From NCBI RefSeq assembly GCF_005938225.1, contig NZ_VCPC01000002.1, positions 744,001-808,000 of the forward strand: a stretch of 64,000 nucleotides of DNA, written 5' to 3'. Every line of letters begins with the position of its first letter. Within the stretch, counting starts at the first letter, position 1. Origin of the DNA: Arenibacterium halophilum (GTDB lineage Bacteria > Pseudomonadota > Alphaproteobacteria > Rhodobacterales > Rhodobacteraceae). The notes below the pieces were generated by a model, which ran no database searches, was not told the origin of the DNA, and saw only the letters and a list, made by a program, of their open reading frames with translations. The translations under genes were made by a program, and so were the position numbers. This document shows, in pieces, positions 9,314 through 17,414 of this stretch.

Positions 9314-10038
9314 CATTGCGCAACGCGGATGCCTGTTACGGCGCGGCACAGGCGCTTCACCAGGTGTCGCTATCGGCAGGTCCGGGCGATGTTCTGGCCT
9401 TGGCGGGTCGGAACGGGGCAGGGAAGAGCACCGCGCTGAAAGTCCTTGCCGGGCACCTCGCGCTGCGCTCGGGAACGCTCGAGTTCGACGGCAAGACCCT
9501 GGCTAACCCGACGCCCGAAATGATGAGCCATCTGGGCGTGGCCTATGTGCCGGAAGATCGGCAGGTGTTCCCATCGCTCAGCGTGCGCGAAAATCTGGTC
9601 ATTTCGACGGTGGCCCATCCCCGACCCAGAGGCGGCTGGACAATCGACAGGGTGTTCGAGTTGTTCCCGCGCCTGAAAGAGCGTCGTCGCGCCTTTGGGC
9701 AGGAATTGTCCGGCGGAGAGCAGCAGATGCTGGCCATCGGCCGCGCCCTTTTGTGCCAGCCGCGTCTGTTGCTGCTGGACGAGCCCACCGAAGGTTTGGC
9801 GCCGGTTGTCGTTGCCGCCGTTGTCGAAGCCATTCGGGAAATCGTGGCTGAAAAGGCCGGCATCATCATCGTCGAGCAGAATTTCACCGTTCCCGAGGCG
9901 CTCGCCACATCCTTTTCGGTGATGGACACCGGCAGGATCGCCTGGAACGGCACCAAGGCCGAATACATGGAAAACCGACGGGACGTGATGTCTCTGCTTT
10001 CGGGGCTGGGATCGGATGCCCAACCGCAGCCGACCTGA
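9307..10038 (+). CDS. livF: LIV-type ABC transporter ATP-binding protein LivF
   Basis: Second ATPase, 243 residues, starting seven bases inside livG. Seen: Walker A GRNGAGKST, signature LSGGEQQMLAIGRAL, Walker B LLLLDEPTEGLAPV, and IIIVEQNF with Gln in place of the usual switch His-bearing segment, as is usual in LivF. It completes a full LIV transporter set (binding protein, two permeases, two ATPases). Confidence 0.93.
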   Translation: MLTLRNADACYGAAQALHQVSLSAGPGDVLALAGRNGAGKSTALKVLAGHLALRSGTLEFDGKTLANPTPEMMSHLGVAYVPEDRQVFPSLSVRENLVISTVAHPRPRGGWTIDRVFELFPRLKERRRAFGQELSGGEQQMLAIGRALLCQPRLLLLDEPTEGLAPVVVAAVVEAIREIVAEKAGIIIVEQNFTVPEALATSFSVMDTGRIAWNGTKAEYMENRRDVMSLLSGLGSDAQPQPT

Positions 10039-10080
10039 CCCTGAAAGCAAAAAACTCATACAGCGTGGAGCGCATTGAAC

Positions 10081-11271
10081 ATGGACAAGAAAAGCACCCC
10101 GATCGTTGCCGGTGTCGGAATGGTCAAATTCGAGAAACCCGGTCAATCGGACACCTATGACGTGATGGCCGCAAGGGCCGTGCGCGAGGCGCTGGAAGAT
10201 GCGGGGCTGGATTACAGCATGATCCAATCTGCCTATGCTGGATATGTCTACGGCGACAGCACCAGCGGGCAGAAGGCGCTGTACCATGTGGGGATGACCG
10301 GGATTCCGATCGTCAATGTGAACAATAACTGCTCGACCGGATCGACGGCCCTATACCTAGCCCGTCAGGCCATCGAGAGCGGCGCCGCTGACTGTGTGCT
10401 GGCTGTCGGCTTTGAACAGATGCGCCCCGGGGCGCTGGGCGATGTGTTCGAGGACCGGCCAAGCCCCTTTCAGGCGTTTGACGAGGCCACGGACCGCTGT
10501 GTCGGCGATGTGCCGGTCCCGCTTGCGCTGCGCTATTTCGGCGGGGCCGGTCTGGCGCATATGGAAAAATACGGCACCACGCTGCGGGATTTCGCCGAGG
10601 TACGCGCAAAAGCCAGCAGGCACGCGGCGCGCAACCCCCTCGCGCTGTTCCGAAAAGAGATCACCGCAGATGATGTTCTGGAGTCAGCCGAACTTTGGCC
10701 CGGCGCTTTGACACGTCTGATGGCATGCCCTCCGACTTGCGGCGCTGCGGCGGCCGTTCTGGTGTCGCCTGCGTTTGCGCGGCGCCACGGGCTTGAGGGC
10801 GGCGTCGGCATCGTCGCGCAGGACATGGTGACAGACCGCCCGGGCACCTTTGACAGCAACGACATGATGCGTGTCGTTGGCTATGATATGACGGTCGAGG
10901 CCTCGCGCCGGGTGTACGAGAAAGCGGGCGTCGGACCGGAGGACCTCGATGTGGTCGAGCTGCACGATTGTTTCGCCCAGAACGAGCTGATTACCTACGA
11001 AGGTCTTGGCCTGTGCCCGGAAGGCGGCGCGCAGAAGTTTATCCATGACAAAGGCAACACCTATGGTGGCAACGTCGTGGTCAATTCCTCTGGTGGTCTT
11101 TTGTCCAAGGGGCATCCGCTTGGCGCGACCGGGTTGGCGCAATGCTATGAACTGACCCATCAGTTGCGTGGAACGGCCGGTGACCGACAGGTCGAAGGGG
11201 CCCGCGCGGCCTTGCAGCATAACCTGGGACTTGGCGGCGCCTGCGTGGTGACCCTGTACCAGGCCATCTGA
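10081..11271 (+). CDS. Thiolase, SCP-x/lipid-transfer-protein type
   Basis: Thiolase-fold enzyme of 396 residues that would cleave a 3-ketoacyl-CoA (or condense acyl-CoAs). The nucleophile is the Cys of NNNCSTGS (C84). The second catalytic set is His295 and Cys297 in ELHDCFAQNE plus His345 in GHPLGATG. This arrangement, with HDCFA in place of the usual NEAFA, marks the sterol-carrier-protein-x branch, whose known members act on branched or bulky side-chain CoA esters. A GGAG site at about 10067 sits ten bases before the ATG at 10081 and only four before an upstream TTG, so ATG was chosen. It is 42 bp after livF and probably the last gene of the operon. Confidence 0.88.
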   Translation: MDKKSTPIVAGVGMVKFEKPGQSDTYDVMAARAVREALEDAGLDYSMIQSAYAGYVYGDSTSGQKALYHVGMTGIPIVNVNNNCSTGSTALYLARQAIESGAADCVLAVGFEQMRPGALGDVFEDRPSPFQAFDEATDRCVGDVPVPLALRYFGGAGLAHMEKYGTTLRDFAEVRAKASRHAARNPLALFRKEITADDVLESAELWPGALTRLMACPPTCGAAAAVLVSPAFARRHGLEGGVGIVAQDMVTDRPGTFDSNDMMRVVGYDMTVEASRRVYEKAGVGPEDLDVVELHDCFAQNELITYEGLGLCPEGGAQKFIHDKGNTYGGNVVVNSSGGLLSKGHPLGATGLAQCYELTHQLRGTAGDRQVEGARAALQHNLGLGGACVVTLYQAI

Positions 11272-11278
11272 CCAAGAC

Positions 11279-11319
11279 GGCACTGTTCGGTGGGCATTTG
11301 CCTTGAACCGGGCAGTGTC
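11279..11319. terminator. Terminator-like hairpin between convergent genes
   Basis: Bases 11279-11291 pair with 11307-11319 over 13 positions, three of them G-U on the plus strand, around a loop of 15 bases. There is no clear T run on either strand. Its place between the convergent thiolase and LysR genes supports a bidirectional termination role. Confidence 0.4.
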
Positions 11320-11371
11320 TTCCGCCTGATGGCGCGGATCACAGATGCCATCGGGCGCTGACACGCGACGG

Positions 11372-12316
11372 TCAGGCGGACAGGGCCGTTGGCGGAATGA
11401 TCAACGGCTGATGCTGCCTGTGTTCGAGATAGCGCCACATCTCGGTGACCACCGCAGTCGTGTTTCGCTCCAGGCGATGCAGGCAGATATCGACATCAAT
11501 GGCCCAGCAGCTTTGCCCCGCCCACGCCAGAAGTCCGCTGTCTATGTCCGGCTGCACAAGGCTGAGCGGCAGCCAGGCAACACCAAGGCCATCGCGCGCC
11601 CGCAGCCTCAACGCCCCGGCAAGACTGCTCTGATACACAAGGTCCAGTCGCTGACAGATGCCACGTTCTGCCAGAATGGGTTCGATATGCTTTCGGATCG
11701 GGGCGGATTCATCGAATTTCAGAAACGGAATTGGCCCGGCATTTGTATCATCGATCTCGAATTGCGGCGAACCGTCAGGGTGCGCTTTGCAGACGGGCAC
11801 CAATTGGTCTGATCCAATTTTGAGAGATGTTATATCGGGGTTTCTTTCCACGCCCGCGGCGTGACCGCTTTCAAACGAGATCACGAAATCGACGAGCTCG
11901 TGATTCAGGTCTTCCACACAGTTCGGTAAATCGTCTGCCCGCAACCTGGAAATGATCGGTCCGAACTCCAGTTCCAGGGCTTGCAACCAGGCAGGGTAGA
12001 ACCGCCAGCCGATGGAATGTTGTGCTGCAAAGTTCACGATGTATTTGTCTGGCTTTGCAAGGGCCTCTCGGATCGAGGCCCTCTCGCTTTCAATTCGGGA
12101 CAGGGCGTGTTGGCCAGCCTCAAGCATCTGTTGGCCTGCCAGCGTGAGGCGCACCGGATGACGCGAGCGGTCAACCAGTGGGGCGCCGACCCAATCCTCC
12201 AACGCGCGGATGCGCCGGCTGAAGGCAGATTGGCTGATATTGTTCTGTGCGGCTGCCTGAGAGAAATGCCCTGTCTCTGCAAGCGTCGCGAGATCCTCAA
12301 ACCAGTTGGTGTCCAT
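11372..12316 (-). CDS. LysR-family transcriptional regulator
   Basis: Regulator of 314 residues, normal LysR length, starting at the ATG at 12316 (MDTNWFEDLATLAETGHFS). The N-terminal helix-turn-helix is FSQAAAQNNISQSAFSRRIR (about 18-37), followed by a linker helix and a periplasmic-binding-fold effector domain. It is divergent from the PLP enzyme gene at 12450 with a T-N11-A palindrome between them, so it probably controls the PLP enzyme/TRAP operon in response to that operon's substrate. Confidence 0.9.
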   Translation of the reverse strand: MDTNWFEDLATLAETGHFSQAAAQNNISQSAFSRRIRALEDWVGAPLVDRSRHPVRLTLAGQQMLEAGQHALSRIESERASIREALAKPDKYIVNFAAQHSIGWRFYPAWLQALELEFGPIISRLRADDLPNCVEDLNHELVDFVISFESGHAAGVERNPDITSLKIGSDQLVPVCKAHPDGSPQFEIDDTNAGPIPFLKFDESAPIRKHIEPILAERGICQRLDLVYQSSLAGALRLRARDGLGVAWLPLSLVQPDIDSGLLAWAGQSCWAIDVDICLHRLERNTTAVVTEMWRYLEHRQHQPLIIPPTALSA

Positions 12317-12345
12317 GGCGTAATTCTTGATGCGTTTCCTGCATA

Positions 12346-12360
12346 ATGTTTGCTGAACAT
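12346..12360. promoter_or_regulatory. Candidate LysR box (T-N11-A palindrome)
   Basis: ATGTT-TGCTG-AACAT is a perfect interrupted palindrome with T at 12347 and A at 12359, the classic T-N11-A form. It lies 29 bp upstream of the lysR start and 90 bp upstream of the divergent PLP enzyme gene. Confidence 0.6.
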
Positions 12361-12449
12361 AGCATTGGTCAGGAGCCGGGTAGTGAGTCAATCTTGCTGA
12401 CAAGAAACAGCTCACGAAAAACGTAAACTTGCGGAATGGAGGGGTTCCC

Positions 12450-13502
12450 ATGCTGCTATCGCACTTTCCGAGGGCACTTTTGTGTCACCGGCAGACGCCG
12501 CTCGAGCCGATGGAAAACCTGACCAGGCTGCTTGGCGGGCCTCGCCTTTTCGTAAAGCGGGACGATTGCACCGGCCTCGGCACGGGCGGAAACAAGGCAA
12601 GAAAGCTGGATTTCCTGATGGGGGATGCGCTGGCCAAGGGGGCGGCTTGCGTGGTCACCCAGGGTGCCGTTCAGTCCAACCATGCCCGTCAGACAGCGGC
12701 GGCGGCCGCGCGGCTTGGCCTGAAATGTCACATCCTTCTGGAACGTCGGGTGCCGGACACCGATGCGTCTTACGAGGAAACCGGCAACGTCCTGCTGGAC
12801 ACCCTGTTCGGCGCCGAAATCAGCTTTCATCCGCCGGGATTGGATATGAATGCGCTGGCCATGGAAAAGGCCGAAGCGCTCACGGCCGCAGGGCAGGCGG
12901 CCTATTTCATTCCGGGCGGCGGGTCGAACCGCATTGGTGCCCTTGGCTATGTCAGCTGCGCTTACGAAATTGTCGCTCAGTCCGAGGCGATGGGGCTGGA
13001 TATCGACGTGGTGGTTCAGGCCACCGGCAGTGCGGGCACCCAGGCCGGTCTGGTCGCCGGGCTGGAAGGAATGCGCAGCGGTATCGACGTTGTTGGCATC
13101 AGCGTCCGGCACCCGGAAGAGCGGCAGGTCAGCGCGGTGCACAAACTTGCCAATGAAACCGCTGAATATATTGGCAATAGCGACGGCATCCCGCGCGACC
13201 GCGTGATTGCTGACGACAGCTATGTGGGGCCCGGCTACGGTCAGCCCACCGACGAAATGGTCGAGGCCATCGAACTGATGGCGCGGCACGAAGGAATTCT
13301 TCTTGATCCGGTGTATTCCGGCAAGGGGATGGCCGGTCTGATTGGCATGATCCGGGGAGGACGGTTCACACCCGATCAGAACGTGGTTTTCCTTCACACG
13401 GGCGGCGCCACGGCGCTGTTCGCTTACGGGGAGTTGTTCGACAACTCCGGGAGGGTTTCGAAAACAAGCAAACAACAAACTCAGATGACAACGGGAGCTT
13501 AA
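12450..13502 (+). CDS. PLP-dependent D-cysteine desulfhydrase/L-cysteate sulfo-lyase (CuyA-like) family enzyme
   Basis: Fold-type II PLP enzyme of 350 residues in the ACC deaminase/D-cysteine desulfhydrase family. The Schiff-base lysine is K49 in GTGGNKARKLDFL, followed by the QSNHARQTA substrate and PLP loop (S76, N77, H78) and the GSAGTQAG phosphate-binding loop. The KRDDCTGL lead-in is, as I recall, like L-cysteate sulfo-lyase CuyA of roseobacters. A GGAGGGG site precedes the ATG at 12450. Downstream is a complete TRAP transporter, so it probably removes ammonia (and perhaps sulfite or sulfide) from an imported amino acid. L-cysteate, D-cysteine and other D-amino acids are all possible; no sulfite-handling gene adjoins it. 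Confidence 0.8.
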   Translation: MLLSHFPRALLCHRQTPLEPMENLTRLLGGPRLFVKRDDCTGLGTGGNKARKLDFLMGDALAKGAACVVTQGAVQSNHARQTAAAAARLGLKCHILLERRVPDTDASYEETGNVLLDTLFGAEISFHPPGLDMNALAMEKAEALTAAGQAAYFIPGGGSNRIGALGYVSCAYEIVAQSEAMGLDIDVVVQATGSAGTQAGLVAGLEGMRSGIDVVGISVRHPEERQVSAVHKLANETAEYIGNSDGIPRDRVIADDSYVGPGYGQPTDEMVEAIELMARHEGILLDPVYSGKGMAGLIGMIRGGRFTPDQNVVFLHTGGATALFAYGELFDNSGRVSKTSKQQTQMTTGA

Positions 13503-13503
13503 A

Positions 13504-14493
13504 ATGAAACATGTGAAAAGACTGGCGGCGAGCATACTGGCGTTGACGGTGACTGTAACAGCCGGTCACGCCGAGACGGTGCTGAAGCTGGGGCACGTAT
13601 CCAGCCCAGAGAACGTCTATCACAAGGGTGCCCTTCGGTTTGCCGAAAAGGTTTCGGAACTGACGGACGGGGCCGTGACTATCGATGCGCTCTGCTGTGC
13701 ACAGCTTGGCAATGACGTGGCCCAGGCAAAGACGGTGCAACTCGGCGCGCAAGACCTTGCCATCGTGTCATCCAACAACCTGGCGCAGTTCGATCCCAAG
13801 ATCGACATCTTTAGCCTGCCGGCGCTGTTTCAGGATATTCCCTCGGCACAAAAGGCCGTGTTTGGCCCGGTCGGTGACGAAATCTTTGAAAATTTCATGA
13901 AAACCACGGGCATGCGGGTCATCTATACCACCGCCTGGGGATCGCGCGCCGTCATCAATAACAAAGTCGCCGTGAAGACCCCCGCCGACATGGATGGCCT
14001 GTTGCTGCGTTCGCCGGGCAGCCCGGTGATGAATGCGACCTACAAGGCATTCGGTGCCAACCCGACGCCGGTTGCCTTTGCCGAATTGTTCACCGCGCTT
14101 CAGCAAAAGACAGTAGATGGCGCAGACATGTCGCCATGTGATGTGCTCACGCTGAAATACTACGAGGTTCAGAACCATCTGACCACGACCAACCTGTTCA
14201 CAGGCTTTGGCATGGTCATCATGAACGAACGCAAGTTCCAGTCGCTGAGCGAAAGCGAGCAGGAGGCGATCCTGGCCGCCGGGCGTGAGGCGGGCGAATA
14301 TTCCTGGGGCCTGACCGCACAGTGCGATCTGGACGGTATCGCCAAGGCGAAAGAAGTCGGCATGGAGGTTGTCATGCTGGAGCCTGACGAACGCGCGGTG
14401 TTCTTCGACGCTGCCCGCGGCGTCTGGGACGAATTCGCGGACCGTGTGGGCGGGCGCGATCTGATCGACCGTCTGGTCGCAGCCTCGCAGTAA
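13504..14493 (+). CDS. dctP: TRAP transporter substrate-binding protein (DctP family)
   Basis: Periplasmic binding protein of 329 residues with a Sec signal peptide ending near GHAETV. The mature start LKLGHVSSPENVYHKGALRF and the conserved Arg region GLLLRSPGSPVMNATYKAFG match the DctP fold, whose conserved Arg binds the ligand carboxylate. It begins two bases after the PLP enzyme stop with a GGGAG site, so the two are tightly linked. Its ligand should be an organic acid or amino acid acted on by the neighbouring enzymes. Confidence 0.92.
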   Translation: MKHVKRLAASILALTVTVTAGHAETVLKLGHVSSPENVYHKGALRFAEKVSELTDGAVTIDALCCAQLGNDVAQAKTVQLGAQDLAIVSSNNLAQFDPKIDIFSLPALFQDIPSAQKAVFGPVGDEIFENFMKTTGMRVIYTTAWGSRAVINNKVAVKTPADMDGLLLRSPGSPVMNATYKAFGANPTPVAFAELFTALQQKTVDGADMSPCDVLTLKYYEVQNHLTTTNLFTGFGMVIMNERKFQSLSESEQEAILAAGREAGEYSWGLTAQCDLDGIAKAKEVGMEVVMLEPDERAVFFDAARGVWDEFADRVGGRDLIDRLVAASQ

Positions 14494-14554
14494 TCGGCGA
14501 GCGGAAAAGCCTGACCGTCGGGCGCGCAGAGGCGCGGCCGACGTCCTCCGATTA
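14491..14554 (+). promoter_or_regulatory. Nested inverted repeats between dctP and dctQ
   Basis: TAATCGG (14491-14497, starting with the dctP stop codon) pairs with CCGATTA (14548-14554), and inside it CGTCGG (14516-14521) pairs with CCGACG (14538-14543). No T run follows. It looks like an mRNA-stabilising or processing hairpin that separates binding-protein from permease expression. Confidence 0.5.
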
Positions 14555-14591
14555 CGGTCCATCCGTTCATCTTGCCGATAGGACTTCTTTC

Positions 14592-15131
14592 ATGAAACGA
14601 CTTTTCATGTGGCTGAATCGTGCAGATCAGGTGGTGTTGATCTGCCTTCTTTCCACCCTCGTCTGTGTTCTGTTTCTTCAGGTCACCTCTCGCTTCATCT
14701 TCAAGCTGCCTATCGAATGGTCCGAGGAAATGGCCCGGTTCCTGTTCATCTGGTTCTGCTGGTTCGGATGCAGCTATGCGACGATCAACTACCATCACAT
14801 CCGCATCACGGCGCATTTCCGGATCATGCCGGTTCCCCTGGCCTTGCTGCTGTTGCGGGTCGGAGATGTCTTGTGGATCCTCTTCAATCTCGTGGTGATC
14901 TGGGGTGGGGTTCTTTACCTGATGTCGATCCGCGAATACCCCTATCGGGCGATGATCACAGACATCGACATGTTCTGGATCTTCCTGCCTATCCCCGTGA
15001 TCTTCACGATCTTCACCCTTCGCGTCGCGAAGAATCTCTTTGATCGCGATTACTTCGACCGCTCCATGAGCGAGGTTGAACTGGAAGCGGCGGAAGAAAT
15101 CGCAATCGCGCAGACAGGAGCGAAGCAATGA
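14592..15131 (+). CDS. dctQ: TRAP transporter small permease (DctQ family)
   Basis: Small membrane subunit of 179 residues with four predicted transmembrane helices, typical DctQ size. The family pattern RFIFKLPIEWSEEMARFLFI lies at about residues 35-54. It overlaps the large permease gene by four bases (15128-15131). Confidence 0.9.
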   Translation: MKRLFMWLNRADQVVLICLLSTLVCVLFLQVTSRFIFKLPIEWSEEMARFLFIWFCWFGCSYATINYHHIRITAHFRIMPVPLALLLLRVGDVLWILFNLVVIWGGVLYLMSIREYPYRAMITDIDMFWIFLPIPVIFTIFTLRVAKNLFDRDYFDRSMSEVELEAAEEIAIAQTGAKQ

Positions 15132-16411
15132 GTGTCGGCGCCGCCATTGGCATATCCTTCGTCGTAAGCCTGCTGCTTGGAATGCCCATCGCCATCTCGA
15201 TGGGCGCGGCATCAGTCGTCGCGATCTTCATCTCGGGGCTGCCGATCACCTTCCTTGTCCAGGTGATGTTCGAGGCACTGAATTCGTTCCCGCTGATCGC
15301 GATTCCGCTGTTCATCCTTGCGGGCGGCATCATGGAAAAAGGCGGGCTGTCGCAGCGGATCGTGAATATCTTCATGCCGCTGATCGGGCGGACCTATGGC
15401 GGGCTTGCCGTGGTGACGATCATGGCCTGCATGTTCTTTGCGGCCATCTCGGGCTCGGGTCCGCCGACCGTCGCCGCGATCGGGTCGATCATGATCCCCT
15501 CGATGCTGAAGCAGGGCTACTCTGCCAATTTCTCGGGTGCTGTCACGGCGTCCGGCGGAACGCTCGGCATCCTGATCCCGCCGTCCGTCCCGATGATCAT
15601 CTATGGCATCAGTTCCGACACATCGATCCCAAGGCTGTTTGCGGCGGGCATCATCCCCGGGATCATCGTGGGCACCTTGCTGATCGCCGCGGCCTATCTC
15701 CTGTCGCGCCGCGCCGGATACCGGTCTGAAGAAAGCCGGGTCGATTTCGCGGCCTTCCGTGTCGCCCTGCGCGAAGGGTTCTGGGCGCTGATGGCGCCGG
15801 TGATCATCCTTGGCGGCATCTACGCGTCGATCTTCACCCCGACCGAATCCGCCGTTGTTGCCGTGGTCTACGGGTTGTTCGTTTCGACATTCGTCTACCG
15901 CGAAACCAGCTTTGCCAAGCTGAAGGAGGTGTTTCTATTCTGCGCCACGATCAGCGGCTCGATCCTTGTGATTATCACGACGGCCACTGTCTTCGGTCAG
16001 ATCCTGACACTCCAGAACATTCCGCAGGAACTGGCCGCCTGGATCGGAAGCCTGTCGGACAACAAATACGTCATCCTGATCATCATCTGCCTTGTGCTGA
16101 TCTTCATCGGGATGTGGATGGACACGATCGCCCAGATCATCCTGCTGACGCCGGTTCTTCTGCCAGTGGTCATCGGGCTGGGGGTGGACCCGGTGCATTT
16201 CGGGATCATCTTCGTGCTGTGCTGCGAGATCGGTTTCCTGACGCCACCGCTGGGCGTGAACCTGTTCGTGGCGATGCGTCTGACGGGATGCTCGATCGAG
16301 AGCCTGTCGAAATCGGCGTTACCCTACGTGATCGTGCTGATCCTTGCGATCGTGCTCATCATCTTCCTGCCCCAGCTCACGCTCTGGATCCCCAATCTCA
16401 TCTATGGATGA
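15128..16411 (+). CDS. dctM: TRAP transporter large permease (DctM family)
   Basis: Large membrane subunit of 427 residues, the usual DctM length, with about 12 hydrophobic segments. Typical parts are the N-terminal LLLGMPIAISMG, AISGSGPPTVAAIG near residue 105, the GILIPPSVPMIIYG loop, and GFLTPPLGVNLFV near the C-terminus. With DctQ it forms the Na+-driven channel of the TRAP system. Confidence 0.94.
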   Translation: MSVGAAIGISFVVSLLLGMPIAISMGAASVVAIFISGLPITFLVQVMFEALNSFPLIAIPLFILAGGIMEKGGLSQRIVNIFMPLIGRTYGGLAVVTIMACMFFAAISGSGPPTVAAIGSIMIPSMLKQGYSANFSGAVTASGGTLGILIPPSVPMIIYGISSDTSIPRLFAAGIIPGIIVGTLLIAAAYLLSRRAGYRSEESRVDFAAFRVALREGFWALMAPVIILGGIYASIFTPTESAVVAVVYGLFVSTFVYRETSFAKLKEVFLFCATISGSILVIITTATVFGQILTLQNIPQELAAWIGSLSDNKYVILIIICLVLIFIGMWMDTIAQIILLTPVLLPVVIGLGVDPVHFGIIFVLCCEIGFLTPPLGVNLFVAMRLTGCSIESLSKSALPYVIVLILAIVLIIFLPQLTLWIPNLIYG

Positions 16412-16423
16412 AAGGAATATTGA

Positions 16424-17176
16424 ATGCTGAATTTCAGGCGCCACGGACGGGGGCCCGCGCTGGTCTTCCAACATGGCTACCTCGGGGGCAATTCGCTCTG
16501 GAACCCGCAGCTGACCTTCTTCTCGCGTATGTTCGACGTCATCATCCCCGATGCCCCGGGCTATGCGGGCAGCGCGGGCGAGCCAGTGGCCGAGACGATT
16601 GCCGAGATGGCAGAGGCGAATTTTGCGCTGCTCGATCATCTCGGGATCGACGACTTTTGCCTTGTCGGCCATTCAATGGGCGGCATGATCGTTCAGGAAA
16701 TGGCCGCTCAGCAAGAACGCCGGATCCGCAAACTTGTGCTGTATGGCACGGCCTGCTCGGGCAAAATGCCAAGACGGTTCGAAACCTTCGAGGAAACAGC
16801 CAACTCGGTTCGTCAAGACGGGCTCGAGGCAATGGGCCGCCGCATCGGCAAGACGTGGTTTGTCGAAGGCGAGGACGCGCCGAACTACTGGCTTTGCCAG
16901 AATTCGGGCAACGGGACGACACTCGAGGCCGCTCTGGCCGGTTTGCGCGCCATGCCCGCCTGGGATGGCTCGGACAGGCTTGGCAATCTGTCCATGCCGG
17001 TTATGGTGATGGGCGGTGATCGCGACAGATCGTACAGCCTGGACGAGATGGTGCACCTGTATCGCTCCATCCCGAATGCGCGCCTCGGCCTGTTGCCGCA
17101 TTGTGCCCACAACGCCCATCTGGAAAAGCCGGACCTGTTCAACCAGATCCTCGCCGATTTCCTGCTGGAAACCTAG
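16424..17176 (+). CDS. Alpha/beta-fold hydrolase
   Basis: Hydrolase of 250 residues with the nucleophile elbow GHSMGG (Ser84), an acid residue in GGDRDRS (Asp199 or Asp201) and a catalytic His in PHCAHNAHLEKP (His229 or His232). HGYLGG near the N-terminus supplies the oxyanion hole. No signal peptide, so cytoplasmic. It lies 12 bp after dctM with AAGGA upstream, which makes it the last gene of the PLP enzyme/TRAP operon. It may open an ester, lactone or amide in the imported compound; the substrate is unknown. Confidence 0.82.
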   Translation: MLNFRRHGRGPALVFQHGYLGGNSLWNPQLTFFSRMFDVIIPDAPGYAGSAGEPVAETIAEMAEANFALLDHLGIDDFCLVGHSMGGMIVQEMAAQQERRIRKLVLYGTACSGKMPRRFETFEETANSVRQDGLEAMGRRIGKTWFVEGEDAPNYWLCQNSGNGTTLEAALAGLRAMPAWDGSDRLGNLSMPVMVMGGDRDRSYSLDEMVHLYRSIPNARLGLLPHCAHNAHLEKPDLFNQILADFLLET

Positions 17177-17255
17177 GGCGCCACGTCTCTTGGAAGAGCG
17201 AAATGGGCTTCGAGCGGTTCGCTGTGTGTTGTCTTGGTCGCTCAAATTCGCCTGT

Positions 17256-17295
17256 AATCCGAAGGCTCCTTAGGTACACGGCGAGCCTTCGGATT
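17256..17295 (+). terminator. Terminator hairpin at the end of the TRAP operon
   Basis: AATCCGAAGGCTC (17256-17268) pairs perfectly with GAGCCTTCGGATT (17283-17295) around a 14-base loop, followed by TTC and later TTTT. It is 80 bp after the hydrolase stop and separates this operon from the next transporter operon. Confidence 0.65.
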
Positions 17296-17337
17296 TCGAT
17301 CACTGTTTTGTGAAGATCGGCTTCCCTCGGGCAAGAA

Positions 17338-17353
17338 TTGACTTGTTGGTCAA
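17338..17353. promoter_or_regulatory. Inverted repeat upstream of the Dpp-type operon
   Basis: TTGAC-TTGTTG-GTCAA is a perfect five-base inverted repeat 62 bp before the binding-protein start codon. TTGACT could also serve as a -35, but no good -10 is seen. An operator role is possible but not supported by anything beyond position. Confidence 0.3.
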
Positions 17354-17414
17354 ACCTGTATCTGTTTCGCACTATTGCCTGACCGAAATGGCAAATCACC
17401 AACAGGAGACGACC

